A DNA stretch of 64,000 nucleotides from Promerops cafer (GCA_013398275.1 VZSE01014383.1:1-64000); one strand, 5' to 3'. Positions 1-11,155 are shown, counted from the stretch's first letter. Notes: generated by a model not told the origin, from the letters alone. Numbers and translations are program-made.

Positions 1-246
1 TTTCCACCGGGAGGGGACTGGGCCGTGGACCTGCGAGCACGGCGGGGGCCCCCGAGCACCCCCACTCCGAGGCACGGGGGTGGCGGCACCGTGGAACCGG
101 GACCCCCCTCGGGCCCCGCCGGCTCTGAGCCCCTGCGGGAGCATCGCGGGGTCCTGCCCGTCCCCCTGCTCACGCAGCCCTCCCAAACCAGCCCCGGGGC
201 CCGCGCGAACCCGACCCGGGCCGTCCCCGTGGGAGCGGGCGGGGCC

Positions 247-303
247 GGGCTGAGTCACGGCCGAGGAATCCCCGTGGGGCGAGGCCCGGGCGTGACTCAG
301 CCC
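247..303. promoter_or_regulatory. Inverted pair of AP-1-like sites
   Basis: Two perfect 13-bp inverted arms (gggctgagtcacg at 247-259 and cgtgactcagccc at 291-303) each contain a TGAGTCA/TGACTCA AP-1 core. They lie about 750 bp upstream of the first S100 TATA box. AP-1 is an established regulator of EDC and S100 genes; use of this site is inferred. Confidence 0.4.
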
Positions 304-1050
304 CGGGGGTGCGGGGCGAGCGGGGCTGGGCCGGGCGCGGCTCCCGGCGGCTCCCCCGGGACCCCGGAGATCCGGGCTCGACCCCCGGGGTCTCTCCGGG
401 AGGGACCCTCCAGGCGGGCACAGCCAACCCCCAGCGTCCCATTTTGGGGGACAATTCCGGGAGTTCCCCCTCCTCGTGTCCCTGTCCCAGCCCTGGAGGA
501 GATGGGGGGGCAGGGAAGGTCTCGCTTGTCCCTCAAAGAGGACCCCCCCGTGTAGGACCCCAGAGAATTTGGGGTGTTCCCTTCCCCGTGGCGGTGGGAC
601 ACCACCAAGGCCCTGTCCTGGCCGATGCCCACCTGCCATGGCCCACGAGTGCCACCTTTGTCCCCGCTGTCACTCCGTGCCGAGGAAAACGGGCCCAGCT
701 CAGCTCAGCCCTGCTGGGCTGTGCCTCAAATCAGCCTCGTGTCACCTCCCCAGCCCCAAATATTCCCCTTCACTGGGGCCACCGGGATGGGAGAGCTCAG
801 CACCTCCTGTCCTGGGGGTATCGGGACCCCCCGGAAAGCTGGCACGGGGCAGTGACGGTTTTGGGGGGCCTGGTGGCCCAGGGGACCGTCCCAGGGCCCC
901 GAGGGGTGCCCGGCCCCCCGCACGTCCCGTTAATGGGATCACACAGCTCGTTAGGCAAAAATGAGGCGCGGGCGAAACCGCGTGCGAGGAGCTGCTGGGA
1001 AAGCCCGGGGGGCTCGGGGCTGCCGGGGGGCAGGGCCGCCCCCGCCGGGC

Positions 1051-1056
1051 TATAAA
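1051..1056 (+). promoter_or_regulatory. TATA box of S100A4-like gene
   Basis: TATAAA in a GC-rich context. The predicted exon 1 ends at 1116 before gtgagt, 65 bp downstream, as in the other S100 genes here. Confidence 0.7.
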
Positions 1057-1202
1057 CGCCGCCGCGCCCCGGCCACCGCATCCCGAGCCCTGGGCGAGCT
1101 CATCTGCGCTGACCCGGTGAGTCCCCGCTCCCCTTCCTCCCGCAGCTCCTGGAGCAGCCGCTGCACCCCAAAAACCCCCCGGGAGCTGCCCAGAGCCTGA
1201 TG

Positions 1203-1590
1203 CAGCCCGTGCTGCGCCCCCAAACCACCCCAGACCCTGATGGCAGCCTGTGCTGTGCCCCCAAAATCATCCCAGACCCCCAGAACCACCCCAGACCCTG
1301 ATGGCAGCCTGTGCTGTGCCNACCCCCCCCAGACCCTGATGGCAGCCCGTGCTGTGCCCCCAAAACCATCCCAGACCCTGATGGCCGCCCGTGCTCTGAC
1401 CCCAAACCACCCCAGACCCTGATGGCAGCCTGTGCTGTGCCCCAAACCATCCCAGATCCTGATGGCAGCCCGTGCTGTGCCCCCAAAACCATCCCAGACC
1501 CTGATGGCCGCCCGTGCTCTGACCCCAAACCACCCCAGACCCTGATGGCAGCCCGTGCTGTGCCCCAAAACCCCCCCAGAGCCTGATGCA
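1203..1590. repeat. 42-bp minisatellite in intron 1 of S100A4-like gene
   Basis: About nine imperfect units contain agaccctgatggc at roughly 41-42 bp spacing (for example 1331, 1373, 1415, 1539). A single N at 1321 lies inside the array, so the copy number is not reliable. Confidence 0.85.
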
Positions 1591-1625
1591 GCCCGTGCTG
1601 TGCCCCCAGGCTTGTTGCTGTCCCC

Positions 1626-2484
1626 ATGGCGTGTCCCCTGGAGCAGGCGCTGGCCATCATGGTCACCACCTTCCACAAGTACTCGGGCAACGAGGGCGAC
1701 AAGTACAAGCTCAACAAGGCGGAGCTCAAGGAGCTGCTGAACAAGGAGCTGCCCATCTTCGGGAGCGTGAGTGGCCGCGGGGACATCCCCGGGCGTCCCT
1801 CGGGGGGTTTGGAGGGGCAGCAGCGAACCAGCCCCGGGTCTTTCTCCCCGGCCAGGGGGGTCTCTGAAATTCCCCAAGTGGAACCTGATGGATTCATCCC
1901 TCAGGGCCCTCGTGCTCCGGGGAGAGCCCCGGGGAAGAGGAGGGACGAGGCCTTGAGGGGCAGGCGCAGCCCCGAAAGGAAATTTGGCTTTTTTTTAAAC
2001 CCACAGAAATATTTTGTTTGGCAAAGGAAATCACGCTCCGATTTCCATTTTTTTCCATCATTCTTTTTTTAACCCCCCACTTCCCTTTCTTGGCTTGTGG
2101 TTTCAACTGGGAGGCGAAATTTTTTTTTTTTTTTTGCCAAATTTTTCCACATCCGGGGGGCACTTTTGGGCGCTGCCCGGGTCACCCACCTGCAGCTGCC
2201 AAGGCCACCTCCTCCCAGAGGCGAAGGGAAAACCCTCCCTGAGGCAGAGGAGGGAAGCGGGGTGGGAAGGGGCAGCCCCTCACCCCAAACCCTGACCCCA
2301 AACCCTCTCCCCCTCGCAGAAACAAATGGACGAGGCCGAGTTCAAGCGGCTCGTGAACGACCTGGACCACAACAAGGACAGCGAGGTGGATTTTAAGGAG
2401 TACGTTTGTTTCCTGGCCTGCATCACCATGGGCTTCAACGAGTTCTTCAAGGACGACCCCAGCAAGCAGCACCGCAGGAAGTGA
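1626..2484 (+). CDS. S100 protein, S100A4-like paralogue (S100A3/A4/A5 group)
   Basis: This is an EF-hand calcium-binding S100 protein of about 101 residues, made from two coding exons: 1626-1766 and 2320-2484. Exon 2 begins at 1610 after tgcccccag, and exon 3 follows ccctcgcag; both joins are phase 0. The protein starts MACPLEQALAIMVTTFHKYS (pseudo-EF-hand region). The canonical second loop DHNKDSEVDFKE has all calcium ligands. The tail is FFKDDPSKQHRRK. Exon 2 is almost identical to that of the neighbour at 4282, whereas exon 3 is clearly diverged. The second half recalls mammalian S100A3/A5, so orthology is uncertain. S100 proteins act as cytosolic or secreted dimers that bind target helices after calcium binding. 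The exon structure is convincing; the exact paralogue name is not. Confidence 0.88.
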
Positions 2485-2521
2485 CCCCTCCCCATGCCCA
2501 TCCCAGCCCTGAGCGGCTTTC

Positions 2522-2527
2522 AATAAA
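2522..2527 (+). terminator. Polyadenylation signal of S100A4-like gene
   Basis: AATAAA lies 38 bp after the stop codon. A minisatellite begins almost immediately downstream. Confidence 0.75.
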
Positions 2528-2544
2528 AGCTTTTCCCTGATCCT

Positions 2545-3205
2545 GCCTGAATTCCGGGGTTCTGTTCAGGTTCTCCCCAATCTTGGCTGAGTTCTGGGGG
2601 TTCTGTTCAGGTTCTCTCCCAATCCTGGCTGAGTTCTGGGGGTTCTGTTCATGTTCTCTCCCAATCCTGGCTGAGTTCTGGGGGTTCTGTTCAGGTTCTC
2701 TCCCAATCCTGGCTGAGTTCTGGGGGTTCTGTTCATGTTCTCTCCCAATCCTGGCTGAGTTCTGGGGGTTCTGTTCAGGTTTTCCCCAGTCCTGGCTCAG
2801 TTCTGGGGGTTCTGTTCAGGTTCTCCCCAATCCTGGCTCAGTTCTGGGGGTTCTGTTCATGTTCTCTCCCAATCCTGGCTGAGTTCTGGGGGTTCTGTTC
2901 AGGTTCTCTCCCAATCCTGGCTGAGTTCTGGGGGTTCTGTTCATGTTCTCTCCCAATCCTGGCTGAGTTCTGGGGGTTCTGTTCAGGTTTTCCCCAGTCC
3001 TGGCTCAGTTCTGGGGGTTCTGTTCAGGTTCTCCCCAATCCTGGCTCAGTTCTGGGGTTCTGTTCATGTTCTCTCCCAATCCTGGCTGAGTTCTGGGGTT
3101 CTGTTCAAGTTTTCCCCAATCCTGGCTCAGTTCTGGGGTTCTGTTCAAGTTTTCCCCAATCCTGGCTGAGTTCTGGGGCTCTGTTCAGGTTCTCCCCAAT
3201 CCCGT
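2545..3205. repeat. 42-bp minisatellite downstream of S100A4-like gene
   Basis: About 16 tandem units contain ctgagttctgggggttctg at 42-bp spacing (2587, 2629, 2671 and on). Variants alternate between ttcaggttct and ttcatgttct. The array fills the S100 intergenic gap just after the poly(A) signal. Confidence 0.92.
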
Positions 3206-3807
3206 TTGTGTCTCTCTGGTCCCTGCAGCACCTGAGCGGGCTGGGGGACACTCGGCGGTTGTGCCAGGCCCGGCCCAGGCCCGGGGGTTGGGCAGTGCCG
3301 GTTCCCGGTGCTCCCCGCCGCTCCCGCACACGTGCCCGGGCCACGCAGCCACCGAAATAGCTCCGTTACACAACGGGGCGCTGGGACGCGCCGCCCTCGC
3401 CGTTAGCAAACAGAAATCGCTGCCAGGCGACTGGAAAACAGAAAAAAGCCCCGGCGCCACCCCGGCCCGGCGCCACCCGCACTGGGTCCCAGGCACCCCT
3501 CGGGACGCTGCCGGAACAGCGCGGGGGGCACCTGGCGCCGCCTGCCCGGTGCGATGCGGTGCCCACCCGCACATCCCGAATCCCGAGGCGTTCTCCCGGC
3601 CCAGGTGGTCCCCGGCCAGCCCCGGGGGCGCATTTTGCTCCTCCTAACCCAAACCAGCCCCCTTGGCAGCGCCGGGAGCAGGGCGGGCCGGGGGGGCCGG
3701 GGCAGCTCCCGGGGTTTCCTTTCTCCTCCTTTTCTCCTTTTCCAGCCGTGTCCGGGCGGGCTCGGGCTCGTCGGTGCCTCCCCGGCCGGGTGTGTCCCAG
3801 GCGGGGC

Positions 3808-3813
3808 TATAAA
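3808..3813 (+). promoter_or_regulatory. S100A4: TATA box of S100A4
   Basis: TATAAA followed by a predicted exon 1 that ends at 3879 (cccg|gtgagt), 71 bp downstream. Confidence 0.7.
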
Positions 3814-4281
3814 TGCCAGGGCCGGAGCCCCGCTCCCCTTCCGCCCTGCCCGTCCTCCTGTGTCCCCTCTGAGCTCCCGGTGAGTTGGTTTTCTCCCTCT
3901 GTTCCCTCTCCAGATGCTCTCCAGATGTTGCCCAGGCGCGGCTGCCCCATCCCACGGCGCGGTCCCCTGGCAGGGGCTTCCCCCCGGGGCGGAGCGGGAG
4001 GTTCGCGCTGCAGGTGCCGAGCTGGGAATCTGCATTTCAGCCGCCGAGGGCTGGAAAAGCACCCGAGCCCCTTCCCCGCCCGAGGGGGCTGCGGCCTCCC
4101 CATCCTCCCTCTGGTTTGGAGGTTGCCCAGCGCGGCCGGAGCGGGAGGGTGGGGTCAGGGAGGGACGGCGCATCCCGGGATGTGCTGGGGCAGGGAGGGG
4201 CTGTTCCCCCGGCACGGGGGTGCCTGAGGATGCCGAACTCCTCTGTCCCCTCCCTGTGTCCCCAGGCTTGCTGCTGTCCCC

Positions 4282-4668
4282 ATGGCGTGTCCCCTGGAGC
4301 AGGCGCTGGCCGTGGTGGTCGCCACCTTCCACAAGTACTCGGGCAACGAGGGCGACAAGTACAAGCTCAACAAGGCGGAGCTCAAGGAGCTGCTCATGAA
4401 GGAGCTGCCGAGCTTCAGCGTGAGTTCCGCATCCCGCCGGGAATTCCGGGGTTCGGGGACGCGCACACCCCGATTTTAACCCCCCTTTCCCCCCCCCGGG
4501 CAGAATCAAACCAGCGAGGCGAGTTTACAGAAGCTCATGAGCAACCTGGACTGCAACAGCGACAACGAGGTGGACTTCCAGGAGTACGTGACCTTCCTGG
4601 CCTGCATGGCCATGATGTGCAACGACTTCTTCCAGGACCTCCCGGACAAGATGCCGCGCAGGAAGTGA
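4282..4668 (+). CDS. S100A4: S100A4
   Basis: This is an S100 calcium-binding protein of about 100 residues. Coding exons are 4282-4419 and 4504-4668; non-coding exon 1 ends at 3879. It starts MACPLEQALAVVVATFHKYS. The second EF-hand loop is DCNSDNEVDFQE, followed by FLACMAMMCNDFFQDLPDKM and a basic RRK tail. The LMSNLD, DNEVDFQEY and AMMCN..F segments match S100A4 as known in mammals, including its basic C-terminus. Known S100A4 dimers bind non-muscle myosin IIA and other targets in a calcium-dependent way, and the protein is also secreted. Exon 2 is nearly identical to that of the adjacent S100 gene, which suggests gene conversion. The AATAAA signal is at 4725-4730. Confidence 0.92.
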
Positions 4669-4724
4669 GGGCAGGGCCCTGTCACCGCCCCGGGACCCTC
4701 CCGTCGTCCTCCCGATGCCATTTC

Positions 4725-4730
4725 AATAAA
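4725..4730 (+). terminator. S100A4: Polyadenylation signal of S100A4
   Basis: AATAAA 57 bp after the stop codon. Confidence 0.75.
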
Positions 4731-5397
4731 TCTCGATTCAAACAAAGCCTTTGGCCCCGGGGGTCTCTCTCCCCGGGACGGGGTTGTTGGCGCTGGGGGA
4801 AGCCGGGAGCGGTCCCGGGCTGGGTCTGGCTCTGCCCGGGGTGGACGCTGCGTTCCCCGAGGCCTCGCAGAACGCCCCCGGGGCCGCTCCCCGGCTGCCA
4901 CGTCGGGCTGAGTCAGCCGTGCCCGGCCGCTCCTGCCCTGCTCGCACCGCGCAGGGATTAGCGGCGCGGCGATGGGGAGCAGCTCTGAGCTGGAACTGTG
5001 CTGCTCATGCGGCGTCGGGGTCCGTCCCTCACCTGCCGCCCCGCGGGGCGGGACCTGTCGCGATTGTCCCCTGCCCACCCCCGGTGCCGCGGGGTTGCGG
5101 CTGCGTTCCTGCCCCGGGTGCGGTTGTGCGGAGCAGACACTTCCCGGAGCTCCGGGCCAGCCCTCCCGTGAGCGCCGAGCCCGTCCCGCCCCCGGCCCCG
5201 CGGGCTCCCTTCCTCCCCCGGTGCCCCTTTCCCTCGCGGTGAAAAGCTTTGCCATCCTGCGGGCTCCAGATGTGCGACACGCCCCTTCCAGATGTGGCTG
5301 TGCCCCCTCCTCCATCTTCATCCTCAGCTCGGGGATGCTCCCGGAGGCGCCGGCGATGCCACAAAGGGACAGGAGCAGAGAGAACGGCCTCAGGCTG

Positions 5398-5640
5398 TGC
5401 CGGGGGGGGTTCGTGGGGTGGAATTTCCTCCTGGAAGGGGCGGTCCGGCCTTGGAAGGGGCTGCCCAGGGAGGTTTGGAGTGGCCTGGATCCCTGGCAGG
5501 GATCCAGGAGTGGCAGGGTGGGTCCCTGGAGGTGTCCCAGGAACACCTGGAGGTTGGTCTGGGTGAGCAGGTGGGGATTGGGCACAGGTTGGACTTGATG
5601 ATCTCGGAGCTTTTCCAATCTCAGTGATCCTGGGATTCTA
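5398..5640 (+). mobile_element. CR1 LINE 3' fragment
   Basis: The sequence shows the typical CR1 3' end (ggaaggggctgcccaggga, then ttggacttgatgatctcgg, then a gattcta end). It is a truncated copy with no ORF. Confidence 0.85.
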
Positions 5641-6970
5641 AGATTTAGGAAAAAAACATCTCCATCCCTCCAGACTCAGGTCAGAGGAGCCCCCCAAAAT
5701 CCCACACCTGACCTGTGGCCATCTGAAGGTGGAATGATGCTGCCCACAGGGATCCACCCTGAATTCATCCCCCCTCACAGGGATCCACCCTGCGCCCTCC
5801 CCCCTCACAGGGATCCACCCTGCGCCCTCCCCACCCTGCCCCAAGCCCTGGGGCTGCACCCGGAGCACTCCCAGCCCCCTCTCAGGCAGGGCTCCCCGGG
5901 GTTTGGGCACATGGTTTCCGGGGGATTTGGGGGATTTGGGGCAGCAAATGGCAGCAGGAGGCCGCACAGTGAGCGCCTGTCCCTCCCTCCCTCGCCACGT
6001 GGCCCAGGCACGCCCTCACACGTCCCCAGGCCTGTCTGAACCCGTGTCCCTGACGGGTCACCCGTGTCCCTCTGCCCAGCCCACGCGTGTCCCCTTCCCG
6101 GCGAGGACGCGCCCGTCCCCGTCCCAAAACCTGTCCCTTTGTCTCCCTCTTTTGCAATTTTGTGTTTTTCTGGCACCGGTTCCTGGTGCTGTGGGATTAG
6201 GAGCCTGGCCGGGGGGTGTTTCGCCACCGCTGTCATCGCCACTTCCCAAAAGTCTTAATGACCAGCACGGGGCTGGACGCGGGGTGGAGGCTCCTCACCA
6301 GCCCCCTCCAGACACCTGGGGGTTTACAGCTCATTCTGGGCACTGGGAATACTGGGGGGGCTCCACGTGAGGCACTGGGAATGCTGGGGGGCCCCAAGAC
6401 TGGGGGGACAGCTGGGGGTGGGCAGCATTTGCCAATGCCCCGGGTTATCATCAGGCAGCAATTCCAGCTGCCGGGAAGTGCCACCTCCCAGCACCAGCTG
6501 GCAGAGTTCCGACACAGCAGCGTGCCTGGATTTGTGGCCAGGATTGACTTCCTGATTCAGGGGGAGTGTCCTCATGGAGGGGTGGCATGTGCTGGCCTTC
6601 CTTGGCACCTGTCCAGCAGCCGAATTCACCAAAACCATCAGTGACAAACCACGTCCGGTAAAACCAGCGTCATCCTGCTGGAGACCCCCACCCAGAAAAC
6701 TTCATCTTCCATCATCTCCACCAAACACTTTGGGGATGTTCTGGAAAAGCCCCTCTGAGGGCTGACCCCCGAGGCTGCCCCCTCACAAATGTCATTTTTG
6801 GTGTTTCCTTGTTTTGCCTGACGAGTCTGGGGCTTCCCCTCCCTCGATAACAGTTCCTGGAGCTGGGCGAGGAACCCGAAATCCACACCCGGGCGTGCTG
6901 CGCTGCCTTGCACAATTCCTGGGGTTATTGCCCTGAAGGAGCCTGAGGCTGTCACAGCTGGGAGCTCCGG
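5641..6970. other. Intergenic stretch between S100A4 and the His-tail S100 gene
   Basis: There is no convincing gene here. A short array of three units of about 31 bp containing cacagggatccaccctg lies at 5746-5840. The rest is GC-rich unique sequence with only chance open frames. Confidence 0.5.
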
Positions 6971-6975
6971 GAGGG

Positions 6976-6982
6976 TATAAAA
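6976..6982 (+). promoter_or_regulatory. TATA box of the His-tail S100 gene
   Basis: TATAAAA with a predicted exon 1 that ends at 7066 (ctccaag|gtgagc). Confidence 0.75.
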
Positions 6983-7150
6983 GGTGTCGCGCCCAGCTCA
7001 GCATCACTCCATCCTCCTGCTCCGCTCCTCCCGCGCGTCCTCTGCAGAGCCCAGAACTCCTCCAAGGTGAGCAGCTCCTTCCAGGATGAGCGGCCGGTCC
7101 CTGTCCTGGGATTCCATCCGATGTTGTGCTGTTTGTCCCTTCCCAGCAGG

Positions 7151-7820
7151 ATGAAAACCGACCTGGAGCTGGCGCTGGAATGCGCCGTCAACATCTACCA
7201 CCGCTACGCGGTGCAGCGCCCCATCGACGACTACCTGAGCAAGAACGAGTTCTCCAGGCTGCTCAAGGAGACCGCCGAGCCTTTCCTCCGGAACACGGTG
7301 CCGGTGAGGTCCCGGAGCCGTGGGATGGGCCTGGAAGATCCTCTCATTCCGGGGATGCTGGGCAGGGACACCTCCCGCTAGGTTGGGCTGCTCAGAGCCC
7401 ATCCTTGGACACTTGCAGGGGTGGAGGAGCCAAGCGCCGCGGGATCCTTGGGGATGGGGGCGGCTGGGAGCTTCCCGAAGGGAGGAAGGGTTTTTGGGGT
7501 TCAGCCCTTGCTGGGTGAGCCTCGTGCCATGGCTGGGGGCGGGCAGGGTGACCCCGAGCTGACTCTGCTCCCCGGTTGTCCCCCCGCAGCCCAACACGAC
7601 CACTGACAGCTACATCAACCAGCTCTTCACCAAAGCCGACGCCAACCACGACGGCCGCCTCAAGTTCACCGAGTTCCTGACCACGCTGAGCCTCGTGGCC
7701 ATCGATGCCCACAACAGGTCCCATGAGGACCCTGGTGATGACCATGGCCACGACCATGGCCATGACCACGGCCACGACCACGGGCACGGGCATGGCCACA
7801 GCCATGGCCACCGTCGCTGA
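7151..7820 (+). CDS. Calgranulin-type S100 protein with a long His/Asp/Gly tail
   Basis: Two coding exons (7151-7303 and 7590-7820, phase 0) encode about 127 residues. The start is MKTDLELALECAVNIYHRYA, just after the acceptor cccagcag. The N-terminal pseudo-EF-hand is followed by the canonical loop DANHDGRLKFTE. The last ~30 residues are a run of Asp-His-Gly and Gly-His repeats ending HGHSHGHRR, about 13 histidines in all. Such a tail should bind zinc, manganese or other transition metals. Mammalian S100A9 and bird MRP126 also have shorter His-rich tails that support nutritional immunity, and the position next to MRP126 fits a calgranulin-type gene. Metal binding is inferred. The exact paralogue (S100A8/A9/A12 group) is not resolved. 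AATAAA is at 7933. Confidence 0.88.
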
Positions 7821-7932
7821 AACGGAAGCATCTCCCACGGTGGCTGAGCCACGGGACTCCGTGTCCCCCCAGGAGCCTCAGCCCTTGCTTGTAACCAAAC
7901 CTTTGTCACCTGCTTCTACTGTGTGGCATTGA

Positions 7933-7938
7933 AATAAA
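7933..7938 (+). terminator. Polyadenylation signal of the His-tail S100 gene
   Basis: AATAAA 113 bp after the stop codon. Confidence 0.75.
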
Positions 7939-7944
7939 ACCTCG

Positions 7945-9980
7945 TACTCTGAGCACCAAACCCATCTGTGTTCCGTGTCCTGGGGTCTCTGGGGAGGGGG
8001 TGACGCCCACCCAGCCCGTGGTTAAACACAGATTGAATGGGAAAAGCCACGGGAAGCGGAGAGTGGCACAGGGGGGCCTTGTTCTGGGCAGAGGGAGGGT
8101 CAGGACAAGGTATTGGGGGGTCTCCACTGAGCAGCACAGGCCGAGTGGGCTCCTGGAGGGTGTCAGACCCCAGGGTGATCCCAGTGCCTTCCCAAACCTT
8201 GGCAGGTGGTGGGGGGCAGCACCCCCTGAGTCTGGGGGCTCCTGGGTAGGGGCAGCCGAGGTTGCACAGGAGCGTCCCCAGCCCTGCTTGTCCCAGTCCC
8301 TCTTGGGACCAGCTCCAGGCAGTGCCAGAGGTGAAACGCAGTTGGGGGGTCCTTCCCCACGTGTCTGCCAAGACCCAGCCCTGGAACTGGGGGTGCCACA
8401 TCCCAGGGATGCCAGATCCCAAGGGTGTCACATCCCAAGGGTGTCACATTGCAGGGGTGTCATCCAACCAGGGCGCCACTTCCCAGGTGCGTGTGAGATG
8501 TTTTTGTAACCCCCCAAATAACCCAGCAGCCCCAGCAGGGCAAAGAACGAGGCCGAGGGGCTCCGGGGGCTCCATCCTGGGAGCTGCTCAGAGGAACGGC
8601 CGCTCTGCAGAGTGAGTCAAACATTTCATGGTTTGGGACACGTCCCCCAGGTCACGACACACCTAAAAGCCACCGTGGGCTCCTGGGGGCTGAAACAGGA
8701 GTGGAAAAGAGCTCCTGGGTCCGTCAGTGAGGGGACACTGAGTGGGAAAGCCCCGGCTCAGGAGGCTCCGACAATTCCAACATCAGCCAGAACCAGGAGA
8801 CTGTCCTGGGTGAAACCAGGGTGGGTTTGAGTGGTTACTCGGTGACACAGGACAGCTCTGACTTTGGGGAGCAGCCGGCGTCCCTCGAGGCAGATGTCAC
8901 TCACTGTCACCCCGGTGTCACTCGGGCATCGCTCCCCTTGCAGGGCTGGGCATCGCCAGCTGCCTCCCCCACAGGTTTTAGGGGAAAACTGGGAAAGTTG
9001 GGAAAGGGGCTGCGTGTGGGAGCTGCACGAGTGCACCAGACTTGGGATTGGTGGCGTTCCAGTTTGGGATGGGTGGCACTCCAGTTTGGGATGGGTGGCA
9101 CTCCAGTTTGGGATGGGTGGCACTCCAATCTGGGATTGGTGACACTCTGCAAGGAGCGGAGCCGGGAAACAAAAGGAGCAATGAAATGAGTCAGGGATAC
9201 CGGAATCAAATCCCTGCAATGGCCTGGGGACACAGGAACATCCTCAAACAGGAACGGGCACCCCTGGTTCGGCTGGTCCTTCCCTCTTCCTCGTACCCAT
9301 TGTCTCATTTTAAATCTTCTCATTGTCTGCTCCTTCGTGTCCCTGACATGACTGACACAGAGGTGACAATTGCAAAACACGCGGCAGTTCCTGCACCAGC
9401 CAGAAAAGACCCTGGCCTTGGGTTTTCTCCTGGTTTTGTGCCCAGTTTCCTCCAGAAAATCTCTGGAGTGAGAGCAAAGTCTGGTACAAGTAGAAAACAA
9501 TGGAAAATATTCTGGAAAACAAGTTATAAAATACAGATGCTGCGTTGTCTTGGGCAGTGTCCAACCAGCTGGGGTTGTAGAAAACAGAAATCACATCAAA
9601 AACTCATCCAAGGAACAAATTTATCCCTGTTTCCATGTGAAACAGCCCAATTTGCTCCTAGAGAAGAAGGAAAATGTGCAAACTTTTCGTCGCGTTGCAA
9701 AAGTCCCCAAGTTTTGGCAACTTCTGCCCGAACGGCCTTGCCCTCGACATCGAGGTGTGACAAACCCGGGGTTTTTCCCCTCCCAGAGCCGTGTCAGAGG
9801 TGATGGAGGGGGCAAGGACAACATTTCCAAAGCCTGGTGGGTGCAACCAGGAACTGAGAGGGGAAGAATGAGGCTGGGAGGGGCTCCAGGGTTCCCACCT
9901 GGCAATTTCCAGGTGCGGGAAATGTGAGCTCAAGCTGATGCTTGTGGCAGGTGTGTCACCAGCTCTGATGAAAGAGGACC
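7945..9980. other. Intergenic stretch between two calgranulin-type S100 genes
   Basis: No gene was recognised. The stretch contains the 22-bp array listed separately and AP-1-like cores (gtgagtcaa near 8611, atgagtcag near 9186). Confidence 0.5.
9043..9150. repeat. 22-bp tandem repeat
   Basis: Five near-identical units of gggatgggtggcactccagttt. It is a short minisatellite with no coding signal. Confidence 0.85.
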
Positions 9981-9989
9981 TCAGACAGG

Positions 9990-9996
9990 TATAAAA
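9990..9996 (+). promoter_or_regulatory. TATA box of the S100 gene at 10528
   Basis: TATAAAA with a predicted exon 1 that ends at 10063 before gtgagt, 73 bp downstream. Confidence 0.75.
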
Positions 9997-10527
9997 GGGC
10001 TGCTCCGGGCTCCTGGGTCACACAGACGGATCCATCCCCTGCAAACCCTCCTTGGACACCAGGGTGAGTAGGACAACGATGGTTCTTGCAGGGAAAAGGA
10101 TGAGGGACAAGCAGGTTGGGATGTGGCCTCAGCCCAGGGCGATGGATTCTCCTCGGGGTAGAACAGGACGTTGGTTTGGGTTGGAAAATGAGCACGAATT
10201 AATGGCATTTTGGTGCCATCCTTGGTGGAGGCACCATTAATTCTGTGCCCTCTGCCCTAAACCCCCTTGCTGGTGCCCCAGTGGCCTGACCCTGCTTCCC
10301 TCACCTGAGAAACGTCCCCAGGTGTGTTGGAACAAGCCAAGCTGGAGCCGTAACCCAGCAATATCCCGAAATCCCCTCATTTTCTGCCCCACACCAAGGA
10401 GCTGAAGGTGCCCCCGGGCTCAGCCCCGGCAGGACGAGGCTCCAGGTGCAGCTCCCGCTGACTTTTGGCTCCTCTCACGGCTCCGAGGTTTGTCCCCAGT
10501 CCCCACAGGTCCCTCCGGAGCTCAGCC

Positions 10528-11155
10528 ATGTCCGCCAGCACCCACAGCCACGCCGGGAGCCGGCAGTTCCCTGGGAACTGCACCCTGGAGAAGGCCCTGC
10601 AGACCGTGGTGGAGGTTTTCCACCAGTACAGCATCCGCCAGGGCGAGATCGACCTCCTCAGCTTCAGCGACTTCAGGACGCTGCTGACGGAGCAGGCGCC
10701 GTCCTTCCTGAGCACCTGTGTGAGTGCCCGAGGGCCAGGGGGCCGGGGGGCACAGGAGGGGGTTTCTGCTCACACCCAGCTTGGGGCCACCCCTGCTCGT
10801 CCTCCTGCCGTGGGCTTTGGGACAAAATCCTGGCCCCTCTGGGGTTTAACGTGGGGCTAGGCGAGGGTCAGGGCATCCTGCAGCTTCCAAACCCTGCCAG
10901 GGCAGGGCAGGATCCAACCAGCTCCGTTTGCACCCGCGGGGGTGGAGCCGGGGGAGGGACATGACCCCCGCCTCGTGTCCCCAATTTCAGGACAGGAACC
11001 AGGCCGGCTACTTGGACAAGCTCTTCCAAGAGACCGACCTGAACAAGGACAAGGAGCTGAGCTTTGAGGAGTTCACCATCGTGCTGAGCAAGGTGGCCGA
11101 CGACTCCCATCGCATCAGCCACGGCTCTGAGCGCTGCGGGCCGGACCAGGACTGA
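10528..11155 (+). CDS. S100 calcium-binding protein, calgranulin-type
   Basis: Coding exons 10528-10719 and 10991-11155 join in phase 0 and encode about 118 residues. Exon 2 starts at 10509 after gtccccacag, and exon 3 follows ccaatttcag. The protein has an unusually long N-terminal lead (MSASTHSHAGSRQFPGN) before the S100 helix CTLEKALQTVVEVFHQYS. The second EF-hand loop is DLNKDKELSFEE with all ligands present. The C-terminus (SHRISHGSERCGPDQD) carries only two His, unlike its neighbours. Position between two His-tailed S100 genes suggests the calgranulin group (S100A7/A8/A12/A15-like), probably with an epithelial or leukocyte role. I cannot pick an orthologue. AATAAA is at 11245. Confidence 0.88.

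Noticed and set aside
309..1055. Open frame of about 248 residues before the first S100 gene
   Set aside because: It ends at the TATA box, has no known motif, and competing frames on both strands are equally open.
2566..2882. Repeat-encoded small proteins on both strands of the 42-bp minisatellite
   Set aside because: The unit length is a multiple of 3, so frames stay open. There is no promoter or conserved start.
3403..5618. Long minus-strand open frames over the S100A4 region
   Set aside because: They are antisense to real S100 exons in very GC-rich DNA. Their composition is Pro/Arg/Gly noise and they lack splice or family support.
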